The translations under genes were made by a program, and so were the position numbers. From positions 1 through 6,863 of the forward strand of contig DSBF01000588.1 in assembly GCA_011049495.1 (NCBI GenBank): 6,863 nt of DNA, written 5' to 3'. The stretch is from Ignavibacteria bacterium (GTDB lineage: Bacteria > Bacteroidota > Ignavibacteria > Ignavibacteriales > Melioribacteraceae). Within the stretch, counting starts at the first letter, position 1. Every line of letters starts with the position of its first letter. The notes beneath the pieces are model-generated. The model saw nothing but the letters and a program-made list of their open reading frames with translations. It was not told the origin of the DNA and did no database searches. Positions 1 to 6,643 of this stretch are shown piece after piece.

Positions 1-1488
1 GCAAAGGTTGGACAGGTAATATTAACTTTAGAAGCAGGTGATGCGAAAGAAGAAATACCTAAACCGAAAGAAGAAAAGAAACAAGAAATCAAAAAAGAAG
101 AACCAAAAAAAGAAGTAGTTAAAGAAGAGAAAAAAGAAACACCGAAACAGACAAAGAAAGTTTCCGGCGGTACTTACGAATTCAAATTACCTGAGCTTGG
201 TGAAAATATTGAAAGTGCTGATGTAACTGCCGTATTAGTTAAAGTTGGAGATCAAATTAATGAAGATGATCCCGTTTTGGAAATCGAAACCGACAAGGCA
301 ACCGTTGAAGTTCCTATTGATAAAAGCGGTAAAGTGAAAGAAATAAAGATAAAAGAAGGACAAAAAGCTAAAGTAGGTGAAACAGTTATTGTAATTGATT
401 TAAGTGAAAATGTCGAAGATGAAACAGTAGTAGAAAAACCTGAACCAAAAGAACAAGATGAAAAGGAAAAGGAAAAGAAAGAAGAAGTAGTTGAAACCAA
501 AGCTGAAGCAGACACAAAACCGCAATCAATTCCTCCAATTTCTGATTCTACTCATTCGGCTAGGCAATTCAAAAAAGAATTACCCGATAAAATTGCTCCG
601 GCTTCACCGAGTGTTAGAAGATTCTCTCGCGAGATTGGTATTGATATTCATCAAGTTAGCGGTACCGGTCCCGGCGGAAGAATTTCATTTGAAGATGTAA
701 AAACATTCGCAAAAAATCTCAATGAAAAGATCAGCAAAGGAAAAGGTACAATCGGCGTATCAGTCGAACCTCTGCCGGATTTTTCCAAATGGGGTAAAAT
801 TGAACGAGAAGAGATGTCTAATATAAGGAAGAAAACCGCCGAGCATTTATCTTATGCTTGGTCTGCTATTCCTCACGTTACCCAGTTTGATAAAGCAGAC
901 ATTACCGAACTTGAAAAATTAAGAAAGCAGTACTCTAAAGAAGTTGATGCAGCAGGTGGTAAACTTACGGTTACGGCAATTCTTGTAAAAATTATTGCCG
1001 AAGCATTAAAAAAGTTTCCGCAATTCAACTGCAGCATTGATATGGATAAGAAAGAAATCATTTATAAAAATTATTACAATATCGGAATTGCCGTTGATAC
1101 TGACCGCGGTTTACTCGTACCGGTAATTAAAGACGCAGATAAAAAGAATGTCACACAAATTTCTATTGAACTAGGTGAACTTGCAGCAAAAGCACGCGAT
1201 AAAAAATTATCGCTTGAAGAAATGCAAGGCGGTAATTTTTCTATTAGTAATCTCGGCGGAATAGGTGGCACATATTTTACTCCGATTGTTAATTCTCCCG
1301 AAGTTGCGATACTTGGTGTTTCAAGAGGAAACTATGAACCGGTTTATAAAGACGGCGAGTTTGTTCCGAGATTGATGCTTCCTTTATCCTTATCGTATGA
1401 TCATAGAATAGTTGACGGAGCCGATGCAATCAGATTTTTAAGATGGGTGGTTGAATCATTAGAAAATCCGTTTAGGATGTTATTGTAA
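1..1488 (+). CDS. aceF: Pyruvate dehydrogenase E2, dihydrolipoyllysine acetyltransferase (5'-partial)
   Basis: E2 core of the pyruvate dehydrogenase complex; it moves the acetyl group from E1 onto CoA through a swinging lipoyl arm in the cytoplasm. The frame is open from base 1, so the N-terminus is missing; 495 residues are visible. Residues 1-14 are the tail of one lipoyl domain and about 15-57 a Lys/Glu-rich linker. A second lipoyl domain spans about 58-136, with the lipoylated lysine at K99 in the motif ETDKATVEVP. A second charged linker follows, then a peripheral subunit-binding domain at about 199-236 (GTGPGGRI). The catalytic domain runs from about 264 to 495 and ends with the active-site motif DHRIVDG (H468, D472). 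The stretch PHVTQFDKADITELEKLRK closely resembles AceF and, with at least two lipoyl domains and lpdA downstream, favours pyruvate over 2-oxoglutarate dehydrogenase. An internal TTG at 277 is not the start, because the lipoyl domain begins well before it. Confidence 0.95.
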   Translation, partial: AKVGQVILTLEAGDAKEEIPKPKEEKKQEIKKEEPKKEVVKEEKKETPKQTKKVSGGTYEFKLPELGENIESADVTAVLVKVGDQINEDDPVLEIETDKATVEVPIDKSGKVKEIKIKEGQKAKVGETVIVIDLSENVEDETVVEKPEPKEQDEKEKEKKEEVVETKAEADTKPQSIPPISDSTHSARQFKKELPDKIAPASPSVRRFSREIGIDIHQVSGTGPGGRISFEDVKTFAKNLNEKISKGKGTIGVSVEPLPDFSKWGKIEREEMSNIRKKTAEHLSYAWSAIPHVTQFDKADITELEKLRKQYSKEVDAAGGKLTVTAILVKIIAEALKKFPQFNCSIDMDKKEIIYKNYYNIGIAVDTDRGLLVPVIKDADKKNVTQISIELGELAAKARDKKLSLEEMQGGNFSISNLGGIGGTYFTPIVNSPEVAILGVSRGNYEPVYKDGEFVPRLMLPLSLSYDHRIVDGADAIRFLRWVVESLENPFRMLL

Positions 1489-1510
1489 GGAGTATAATAA
1501 AGAAAGTAAT

Positions 1511-1564
1511 ATCTTACTCTTAATCATAATCTTACTCTTAATCATAATCTTACTCTTAATCAAA
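1511..1564. repeat. Three tandem 18-bp repeats
   Basis: The unit atcttactcttaatcata occurs at 1511-1528 and 1529-1546. A third copy at 1547-1564 differs only near its end (aaa for ata). The array lies 22 bases after the E2 stop and just before the four helix bundle gene. The reverse complement of its core (gattaagagta) recurs directly after that gene, so the array is the left arm of an inverted repeat around it. Confidence 0.95.
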
Positions 1565-1576
1565 ACGAGGCTGATT

Positions 1577-1972
1577 ATGTTCGATCATGAAAAACTTAAA
1601 GTCTATCAAAGAGCATTAGATTTTGTTGAATGGGTATCAAAGCTCAAAATAAAACAAGTAAAACCAAAACCTAAAGTAATTGAACATCTTGATGATGCAT
1701 CTACATCAATAGTTTTAAATATTGCTGAAGGGAATGGAAAGTATACAAGTAAAGATAGATGTAATTATTTTGATATTTCAAGAGGAAGTGCATTAGAGTC
1801 AGCGGCTGCTTTGGATGTATTACTAAGAAAGACTCTAATAAGCGAGTCTGATAATCTAGAGGGTAAAGGAATTCTAAAAGATGTTATCTCAATGCTTGTC
1901 GGTTTGATAAAAAGTAATTCTAACCGGGTATATGAAAAAGGCGAAGATTACGGAGTAATTGAAAGCGATTGA
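1577..1972 (+). CDS. Four helix bundle protein (23S rRNA intervening-sequence / S23 family)
   Basis: A 131-residue, mostly helical soluble protein with no signal peptide. The N-terminus (HEKLKVYQRALDFVEWV) and the central block at residues 47-80 (NIAEGNG, then SKDRCNYFDISRGSALESAA) carry the signature of the four helix bundle family known from 23S rRNA intervening sequences. The Avd accessory proteins of diversity-generating retroelements belong to the same superfamily. Length fits the family (about 115-135 residues). The ATG at 1577 is supported by gagg at 1567-1570, six bases upstream, the clearest ribosome binding site in the window. The biochemical role of stand-alone members is not established. 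No reverse transcriptase or variable repeat is visible here, so a retroelement role is not supported. It lies between two pyruvate dehydrogenase genes with which it has no known functional link. Confidence 0.88.
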   Translation: MFDHEKLKVYQRALDFVEWVSKLKIKQVKPKPKVIEHLDDASTSIVLNIAEGNGKYTSKDRCNYFDISRGSALESAAALDVLLRKTLISESDNLEGKGILKDVISMLVGLIKSNSNRVYEKGEDYGVIESD

Positions 1973-1999
1973 GATTAAGAGTATGAGTAAGATTAAGAT
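1973..1999. repeat. Inverted counterpart of the 18-bp repeat array
   Basis: It begins immediately after the TGA of the four helix bundle gene. It reads gattaagagta, then tga, then gtaagattaagat. The first 11 bases are the exact reverse complement of 1551-1561, and gtaagatta is the reverse complement of 1545-1553. It can be read as a degenerate, shortened copy of the left array in opposite orientation. Confidence 0.8.
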
Positions 2000-2029
2000 G
2001 ATTTACAAAAAAATACTGGAAATAACATT

Positions 2030-3442
2030 ATGTCAAAAAAAATAATAATCATTGGTGCGGGTACAGGCGGATACGGTGCAGCTTTTATGTCTGCGGATTT
2101 AGGTATGGATGTTACTTTAATCGATAAGAATGATCAAGCTGGTGGAGTTTGTTTACAACGCGGATGTATTCCTTCAAAAGCATTGTTACATGTTGCCAAA
2201 TTATTAAACGAAGCTAAAGAAGCAGAACATTGGGGAATTAAATTCGGTAAACCCGAAATTGATGTTGATAGAATTCGCACTTGGAAAAATGAAGTTATAT
2301 CGCATATGACCGGCGGACTTAAGCAGCTTATCAAACAAAGAAAAATAAATTTCATTCAAGGTACTGCTGAGTTTGTAAATTCAAATAAAATTAAAGTTGA
2401 TAAAGATGATGGCGGTACCGAAGTGTTAACTTTCGACTATGCAGTAATTGCAACCGGTTCCGTACCGGCAACCATTCCCAGTTTTGATATCGGTTCAAAA
2501 CGAATTCTCGATTCTACTTCGGCTTTAGAGATTGAAAACATTCCAAAGAAGTTATTGGTAGTTGGCGGCGGTTATATCGGACTTGAGCTTGGAACTGTTT
2601 ATGCCGCACTCGGAAGTAAAGTAACCGTAGTTGAAATGACCTCAGGCTTGCTGCCTGGTGCTGATCGAGATCTTGTCGCTGTACTTTCAAAAAGAGTTAA
2701 CTCTGCAATGGAGAATGTATATCTCAATACAAAAGTTTCTGAAATTAAAGAAGTCAAAAATGGATTGAAAGTAACATTCGAAGGGGATAAAGTAGAAGAA
2801 AAAGAACAAACATTTGATAAAGTGCTTGTCTCGGTCGGTAGAAAACCTGTAACAGATGGTTTTGGTTTAGAAAACACAAAAGTTCAGCTTGATGAAAAAG
2901 GATTTATAAAAACCGATTTACAAAAGAGAACCGATGACCCGAATATTTTTGCCGTTGGTGATGTAGCCGGTAATCCGATGTTGGCTCATAAAGCTACGGC
3001 AGAAGGAAAAATTGTTGCCGAAGTAATTGCCGGACATAAAGCCGCATTTGAACCGAATGCAATTCCTGCGGTTGTATTTACCGATCCGGAACTTGCGTGG
3101 GTAGGTTTAAATGAAACCGAAGCAAAAGAAAAAGGTATAACGATAGAAGTTGCAAAATTTCCGTGGGCGGCAAGCGGTAGAGCAAAAACCCTTGAACGCC
3201 TTGACGGAATGACTAAGTTAATAATAGAACCGGAAACCGAAAGAATTCTGGGGATGGGTATTGTAGGTGCAGGCGCTGGCGAATTAATTGCTGAAGGTGC
3301 TCTTGCGGTTGAAATGGCTGCTCTTGCAAGAGATGTAGCCCTTACAATTCACGCTCACCCAACTCTTTCGGAAACGGTGATGGAGAGTGCGGAATCTTAC
3401 TACGGCGAAGCAACACATATTTACAGACCGAAACGAAAATAA
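2030..3442 (+). CDS. lpdA: Dihydrolipoyl dehydrogenase (E3)
   Basis: Flavoprotein that reoxidises the dihydrolipoyl arm of E2 and passes electrons to NAD+. At 470 residues it is full length for the family. Features in order: FAD-binding Rossmann motif near residues 9-18 (GAGTGGYGAA); redox-active disulfide C41-C46 in GGVCLQRGCIPSK; ATGSVP at 141-146; NAD-binding glycine motif GGGYIGLELG at 179-188; second FAD contact FAVGDVAGNPMLAHKATAEG at 307-326; C-terminal dimerisation domain with the catalytic pair H443 and E448 in HAHPTLSE. All key residues are present. The disulfide motif has LQR between the cysteines region where NV is more usual, a minor variation. The ATG at 2030 gives a start directly at the FAD-binding strand; only a weak purine stretch (tgga) precedes it. 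It follows aceF on the same strand, interrupted by the four helix bundle cassette, and is probably co-transcribed. Confidence 0.97.
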   Translation: MSKKIIIIGAGTGGYGAAFMSADLGMDVTLIDKNDQAGGVCLQRGCIPSKALLHVAKLLNEAKEAEHWGIKFGKPEIDVDRIRTWKNEVISHMTGGLKQLIKQRKINFIQGTAEFVNSNKIKVDKDDGGTEVLTFDYAVIATGSVPATIPSFDIGSKRILDSTSALEIENIPKKLLVVGGGYIGLELGTVYAALGSKVTVVEMTSGLLPGADRDLVAVLSKRVNSAMENVYLNTKVSEIKEVKNGLKVTFEGDKVEEKEQTFDKVLVSVGRKPVTDGFGLENTKVQLDEKGFIKTDLQKRTDDPNIFAVGDVAGNPMLAHKATAEGKIVAEVIAGHKAAFEPNAIPAVVFTDPELAWVGLNETEAKEKGITIEVAKFPWAASGRAKTLERLDGMTKLIIEPETERILGMGIVGAGAGELIAEGALAVEMAALARDVALTIHAHPTLSETVMESAESYYGEATHIYRPKRK

Positions 3443-3462
3443 ATTTCTTAAGTAGACATGCA

Positions 3463-4599
3463 TTGAAGAAATTTCTAACCCTCATATTTTTTATTGTCTG
3501 TTCGAATATATCATTTGGGCAGACAGTTCCGTTCGATTCTTTAATACAAAGAGGTATTAACCAAATTTATTCTCTCGAATTTGAAGATGCCGAAGAAACT
3601 TTCGGTTTAATAAAAAAATACGAACCCGAACATCCCGCCACAAAATTTTTCCCCGCTATGGTAACCTGGTGGAAAATTATGGCTGATCTCGATAATGAAG
3701 AGTTTGATAAACTCTTAATCAAACAGCTTGATGAGACAATAGAGTTTTGTGATAACCTGCTCAAAAGAAATCCTAATAATATTGATGCAATTTTCTTTAA
3801 AGGCGGTGCATTAGGATTTAGAGGAAGATTATACTCGATTAGAGAAAGTTGGTTCAATGCCGCTGCCGATGGGAAAGATGCATTGCCTTTAGTTCATCGT
3901 GCCTATTCTTTAGATTCAACAAATGTTGATGTACAGCTTGGTTTCGGAATTTATAATTATTACGCAGATGTTATTCCCGAAAAGTATCCATTCCTTAAAC
4001 CTGTAATGTTTTTCTTTCCGAAAGGCGATAGACACAAAGGTTTGGAACAACTTTTAAACGCGGCATATAACGGAAAGTATACTAAAGCAGAATCAAAATA
4101 TTTTTTGATGACTCTTTATTATAAGTTTGAAGACAATGACATAGAAGCGTTGAAATATGCTGAAGAACTAATTGAACAATTCCCGAACAATCCCGCTTTT
4201 CACAAACATTATGCGCGGTTATTAAGACGGACTTCTCATATCACAAAATCTACCGTAGAGTTTAAAGAGATGTATAGAAGATGTGAACAAAACATGAGAG
4301 GTTATAATGATAAGATCAGAAGAGAAGCATCATATTATATTGCCGATGAACATTGGCGAAATGCCGATTTTGACGAAGCAAAAAAGTATTATAAAGAATG
4401 CTCGGATTTATCTGTTTCTTTTGATCAGGAAGATGACGGTTTTAATGTGATTTCATTATTACAAATCGGGAAGATATACGATATGCTTGAGAGGAGAGAT
4501 ACGGCAATTGCATATTATAAAAAAGTTTTAAAACTTGATAAACATCGGGATTCACACGACCAGGCAAAGTTATATTTGAAGGAACCTTTTAAAAGGTGA
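3463..4599 (+). CDS. Secreted tetratricopeptide-repeat protein
   Basis: A 378-residue protein with a typical signal peptide: MKK, then a hydrophobic core (FLTLIFFIVCSNISFG) with probable cleavage near residue 19, before QTVPFDS. The mature part consists of helical pairs with TPR character, clearest around 24-57, 226-245, 290-312 and 332-360 (IGKIYDMLERRDTAIAYYKKVL). TPR proteins are scaffolds; I see no catalytic motif, and partners are unknown. The start is TTG at 3463, needed to include the signal peptide; no in-frame ATG lies between it and the lpdA stop 20 bases upstream. An ATG-CAT-TGA mini-frame at 3458-3466 overlaps this start, which would allow translational re-initiation. The stop codon lies in the palindrome forming the outer end of the 37-bp inverted repeat. 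Probably the last gene of the aceF-lpdA transcript. Confidence 0.85.
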   Translation: MKKFLTLIFFIVCSNISFGQTVPFDSLIQRGINQIYSLEFEDAEETFGLIKKYEPEHPATKFFPAMVTWWKIMADLDNEEFDKLLIKQLDETIEFCDNLLKRNPNNIDAIFFKGGALGFRGRLYSIRESWFNAAADGKDALPLVHRAYSLDSTNVDVQLGFGIYNYYADVIPEKYPFLKPVMFFFPKGDRHKGLEQLLNAAYNGKYTKAESKYFLMTLYYKFEDNDIEALKYAEELIEQFPNNPAFHKHYARLLRRTSHITKSTVEFKEMYRRCEQNMRGYNDKIRREASYYIADEHWRNADFDEAKKYYKECSDLSVSFDQEDDGFNVISLLQIGKIYDMLERRDTAIAYYKKVLKLDKHRDSHDQAKLYLKEPFKR

Positions 4600-4620
4600 T
4601 TATATACATCTTAGACCAAG
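4584..4620. repeat. Left copy of 37-bp imperfect inverted repeat
   Basis: Begins with the perfect palindrome accttttaaaaggt (4584-4597) and ends with cttagaccaag at 4610-4620. Its reverse complement matches 6741-6777 at 33 of 37 positions; the four mismatches are all in the AT-rich middle. The palindrome overlaps the end of the TPR gene (codons Pro-Phe-Lys-Arg-stop). Confidence 0.9.
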
Positions 4621-4632
4621 AAATAAAATAAT

Positions 4633-4658
4633 AAACGGGAAGTTGTGGCTTCCCGTTT
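4633..4658. terminator. Strong hairpin, probable transcription terminator
   Basis: A perfect 10-bp stem (aaacgggaag / cttcccgttt) closes a 6-base loop, 34 bases after the TPR stop codon. The downstream T-run is short (ttt then gactt). On the opposite strand the hairpin is followed by a T/A-rich tract, so it may act in both directions. It lies just inside the left inverted repeat. Confidence 0.7.
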
Positions 4659-4689
4659 GACTTAACGAAGCAGAAAAATTAAAAAATAA

Positions 4690-5040
4690 ATTAGCGCCCA
4701 CAAACACATTGAAACATTTATTTTAACTTCTACTTTTGTCTCTCGCCTGTTCATAGTTAAATCCTATGTCAAGGTTCGAGGCGCCCCAAACCGTTAATAG
4801 TTTGAGCATTGTTTCTCGTGGCGTTGCTACCACGTCAAGTTAATTAGACGTCATAACTAACTTGAATTCGACAAAAGCAACCTTGTTTCTTCATAATTCC
4901 ATCCTTTTACAAATGGTTGATTATGAACTCCTGACCACTCTTGCCATTCAGCCGGCAGAACATCCGACAGGGGTAGCTGTTCAGGGCTTCCACTCCCCAG
5001 ACTTTACCTTGAGCGAAATCCATCGCTCCATCTGGGTAAA
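4690..5040. other. Gene-free, higher-GC stretch with RNA-like structure, unidentified
   Basis: No convincing gene lies here. By hand count 4741-5040 is about 45% G+C, reaching about 52% in 4921-5040, against roughly 22% in a stretch near 5341-5400. Several hairpins are visible: cgtgg/ccacg at 4817-4834, caagtta/taacttg at 4836-4864, and the nested stem at 4996-5036. On the minus strand short frames look faintly protein-like but are broken by stops. A decayed element or a structured RNA on either strand are both possible; I do not recognise the family. Confidence 0.5.
4996..5036. other. Nested stem-loop, possible structured RNA part
   Basis: The inner stem gagcga (5011-5016) pairs with tcgctc (5023-5028) around the loop aatcca. 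The outer stem cccaga (4996-5001) pairs with tctggg (5031-5036). Two nested 6-bp stems within 41 bases, G+C rich in an AT-rich genome, suggest a structure kept in RNA. The transcribed strand is not known. Confidence 0.45.
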
Positions 5041-5232
5041 TTTGTTGTCAAAGAGCAAAAGAAATTTCTTGAAAATTCAATCGGTTATGATTATTATAAA
5101 CAAGTAACATTTATAAAAATGAGAACTTCAGACGGGAGAAATGATTCCGTAGCGGTAACTACTCCAAGTGCTCTTGGACGTCCAAAGTTCAGTGGAACAA
5201 AACGAGGTAATGGAAAGTTACTAAGCAGATGA
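5035..5232 (+). pseudogene. Possible coding remnant, unrecognised
   Basis: One + frame stays open to the TGA at 5230-5232 and reads plausibly from about residue GKFVVKEQKKFLENS onward, through RTSDGRNDSVAV and ending GKLLSR. The first ATG in the frame is at 5119 and would leave only 37 codons. There is no ribosome binding site, and upstream the frame runs into the structured higher-GC block without a start. It may be the tail of a decayed gene, or chance. No family is recognised. From 5233 to 5449 I see no gene, only AT-rich DNA with a small palindrome, aacaaatttttgtt, at 5310-5323. Confidence 0.25.
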
Positions 5233-5449
5233 GACTTTTCACAGACTCCATATGCAGTTAGTTTATTCCTGCTTTTCCTCGTTCTTGTGTTTTAAATAGT
5301 ATTTATAGGAACAAATTTTTGTTTAAGTTTTAAAAGACGGAATGAAAGTACACAAAATTATTTTTTTAAGTAATCAGATCACCGCAGAAATAAAAAATTA
5401 ATATATCGGTGTATCAAAATAGCTTAAAAACGGTCTGGTAATTTCAAAA

Positions 5450-5584
5450 ATGACTAAAAAACTCGATAATAAAGTGAATAAAAAAGAGAAAAAATTAAAA
5501 ATAAACGTTGATTTCAATGATGTTTTGAAAGTAGCCGTTAAAGATAACCCAAATTCAGCTGCGAAGAAAAATATACATCGATAG
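5450..5584 (+). CDS. Small lysine-rich protein, 44 residues
   Basis: An ATG at 5450 opens a 44-codon frame ending in TAG at 5582-5584. It has a basic N-terminus (MTKKLDNKVNKKEKK), then KINVDFNDVLKVAVKDNP, then a basic tail (AAKKNIHR). The layout is a Lys-rich lead, an amphipathic segment of the form DFxDVLKxAVxxNP and a basic tail. It resembles short hypothetical proteins I recall from Bacteroidota genomes, though no function is known to me. No clear ribosome binding site precedes it. It lies 62 bases upstream of the Panacea gene on the same strand and may share its transcript. That it is translated is inferred from the sensible residue composition only. Confidence 0.5.
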   Translation: MTKKLDNKVNKKEKKLKINVDFNDVLKVAVKDNPNSAAKKNIHR

Positions 5585-5646
5585 AAATGAGAATAACAAT
5601 ATCGACTACTTACACGTCTTAATATTCAGAGTAAAAGCTCGATAAT

Positions 5647-6228
5647 ATGATGATGACTTTACAAGAAGCAAAATTATTAAATGCAATAAAGTATTTCGTC
5701 AAGAATACGAATAATGTTGGACGGACAAAACTTTTTAAACTCCTATACTTTTGGGATTTCCGTTTCTTTGAGAAACATGGCAAAAGTATTACAGATCTCC
5801 AGTATTTCACTTATCCATTTGGTCCTGTACCCGATAAGCTTTATAATGAAATCAAGGAAGATAAATTACCATCTTATCTGAATGACGATTTAGTGTTTGA
5901 GGATAGTCAAGAATTTGATGAGGATAATGAGTTTAAGCCATTCAAAGTCCTATTGCGAGATAAAAAAATTGACATGGCTGTTTTTACACCCTACGAAGAA
6001 GAAGCGTTAAAAGAAGTAGCATATATTTTTAAGGATGCTACTGCAAGTGAAATGACAGAAGCAAGCCATATTCACAACTCCCCCTGGAGTAAGACTCTTA
6101 AAGAAAAAGGCAGATTTCAAGAAATAGATTACTTCTTGGCAAAGAGCGAAAGCACCCCTTATGATGATGAAGAAATAAGGGAAAGAATGTTTCTAAGAGA
6201 AAACCTACTTCATAATGACTACGATTGA
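5647..6228 (+). CDS. Panacea / SocA-like (DUF4065) antitoxin
   Basis: A 193-residue soluble protein with the hallmarks of the Panacea domain. Residues 28-62 read KLFKLLYFWDFRFFEKHG, then KSITDLQYFTYPFGPVP, matching the family pattern of a 'KLLY' helix, a G-x-P/S-I-T turn and the 'GPV' motif. The C-terminal part has the expected helix and SHIHNSPW at 139-146. An acidic tail follows (SESTPYDDEEIRERMF), which could contact the partner. Known members include the proteolytic adaptor antitoxin SocA, phage GepA-like proteins and Panacea antitoxins that neutralise unrelated toxin folds. Three ATGs in a row (5647, 5650, 5653) leave the exact start open, and there is no clear ribosome binding site. Its end overlaps the next gene by 14 bases, the usual antitoxin-then-toxin order. 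It probably binds and neutralises that product. Confidence 0.85.
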   Translation: MMMTLQEAKLLNAIKYFVKNTNNVGRTKLFKLLYFWDFRFFEKHGKSITDLQYFTYPFGPVPDKLYNEIKEDKLPSYLNDDLVFEDSQEFDEDNEFKPFKVLLRDKKIDMAVFTPYEEEALKEVAYIFKDATASEMTEASHIHNSPWSKTLKEKGRFQEIDYFLAKSESTPYDDEEIRERMFLRENLLHNDYD

Positions 6229-6640
6229 AAAAGGTCAATTTTTCCTCGACCATAAAGCATTAAAACAGGGTAAAACAAAAGCAAAATATTTTATAGTCTT
6301 AAATGATGGTGAAAATGATGATGATGAATTGGTTTGTATTGTATTGAACACAGAACATCGAATGGACTTATACAAAGTTGGCTGTAATAAAGAAAAACAG
6401 AAATTTGTACTTTATAAAGAACATCATAAATTCGATTTCTTAAAAGAACCGTCATCTTTGATTTTAGATGATCCACGTATTTATCAAGTCAAAGAATTTT
6501 ATTTTGACAATATATTAATTCTTGATGATATCGCAGACGAAAATTTGTGCCGACAAATTAATAATTGTATCAACTATAATCATTTATTACCTAAGATTGC
6601 AAGACTATTAAAAGATTGTTATAAGCGAAAACTTGATTAA
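6215..6640 (+). CDS. Putative toxin partner of the Panacea antitoxin
   Basis: A 141-residue soluble protein with no signal peptide or membrane segment. Its ATG at 6215 lies inside the Panacea gene, so the two are almost certainly translationally coupled. Residues 5-50 look like a beta-barrel start: EKGQFFLDHKALKQGKTKAK, then YFIVLN and ELVCIVLNTEHR. The rest has a strand-rich middle, then DDPRIYQV and a C-terminal helical part (LPKIARLLKDCYKRKL). The opening 'KGQFF...K.KYFIVLN' has the feel of PemK/MazF-like SH3 barrels, where an early Gly and a K/R before the 'hVhs' strand are typical, but I cannot assign catalytic residues. Toxin function is inferred from context. Other possibilities are a non-toxic partner or a different fold. 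Translation ends 3 bases before the end of a minus-strand frame. Confidence 0.72.
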   Translation: MTTIEKGQFFLDHKALKQGKTKAKYFIVLNDGENDDDELVCIVLNTEHRMDLYKVGCNKEKQKFVLYKEHHKFDFLKEPSSLILDDPRIYQVKEFYFDNILILDDIADENLCRQINNCINYNHLLPKIARLLKDCYKRKLD

Positions 6641-6643
6641 AGA

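Larger units (their letters stand above)
1511..1999 (+). mobile_element. Putative repeat-bounded four helix bundle (S23/IVS-type) cassette
   Basis: A single ORF is bracketed by related repeats in inverted orientation: tandem copies on the left, a degenerate copy on the right. The core tactcttaatc at 1551-1561 is exactly complementary to gattaagagta at 1973-1983, and taatcttac at 1545-1553 to gtaagatta at 1987-1995. Transcribed, the two ends could pair into a long stem around the ORF. This resembles the known layout of 23S rRNA intervening sequences, where an inverted repeat surrounds an S23 gene. Here the cassette sits between aceF and lpdA. Mobility is inferred from layout only; no target duplication can be defined. 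Confidence 0.45.

Noticed and set aside
277..279. TTG as a start of the E2 gene
   Set aside because: It lies inside the lipoyl domain just before the lipoyl-lysine motif, and the frame is open and homologous upstream to base 1.
1511..1564. Short tandem repeats as a CRISPR array
   Set aside because: The three 18-bp units are directly adjacent with no spacers, and no cas genes are visible.
1577..1972. Avd accessory gene of a diversity-generating retroelement
   Set aside because: The protein is in the same superfamily, but there is no reverse transcriptase and no template/variable repeat pair in the window.
2147..2170. Unusual spacing residues between the redox cysteines of the E3 protein
   Set aside because: Both cysteines and their spacing are intact; LQR in place of the common residues is ordinary family variation.
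4741..4800. tRNA- or tmRNA-like motif around ggttcgaggcgcc
   Set aside because: The ttcga loop has no matching flanking stem, and no acceptor or anticodon arms can be drawn on either strand.
4862..5107. An 81-codon + strand frame starting at TTG in the higher-GC stretch
   Set aside because: No ATG or ribosome binding site. It crosses the hairpins and the base-composition shift. The competing frame at 5035-5232 looks more protein-like over the same bases, so I treat it as spurious.
5310..5323. Palindrome aacaaatttttgtt as an operator for the toxin-antitoxin genes
   Set aside because: It is very AT-rich, lies over 300 bases from the Panacea start, has no second copy, and could easily arise by chance.
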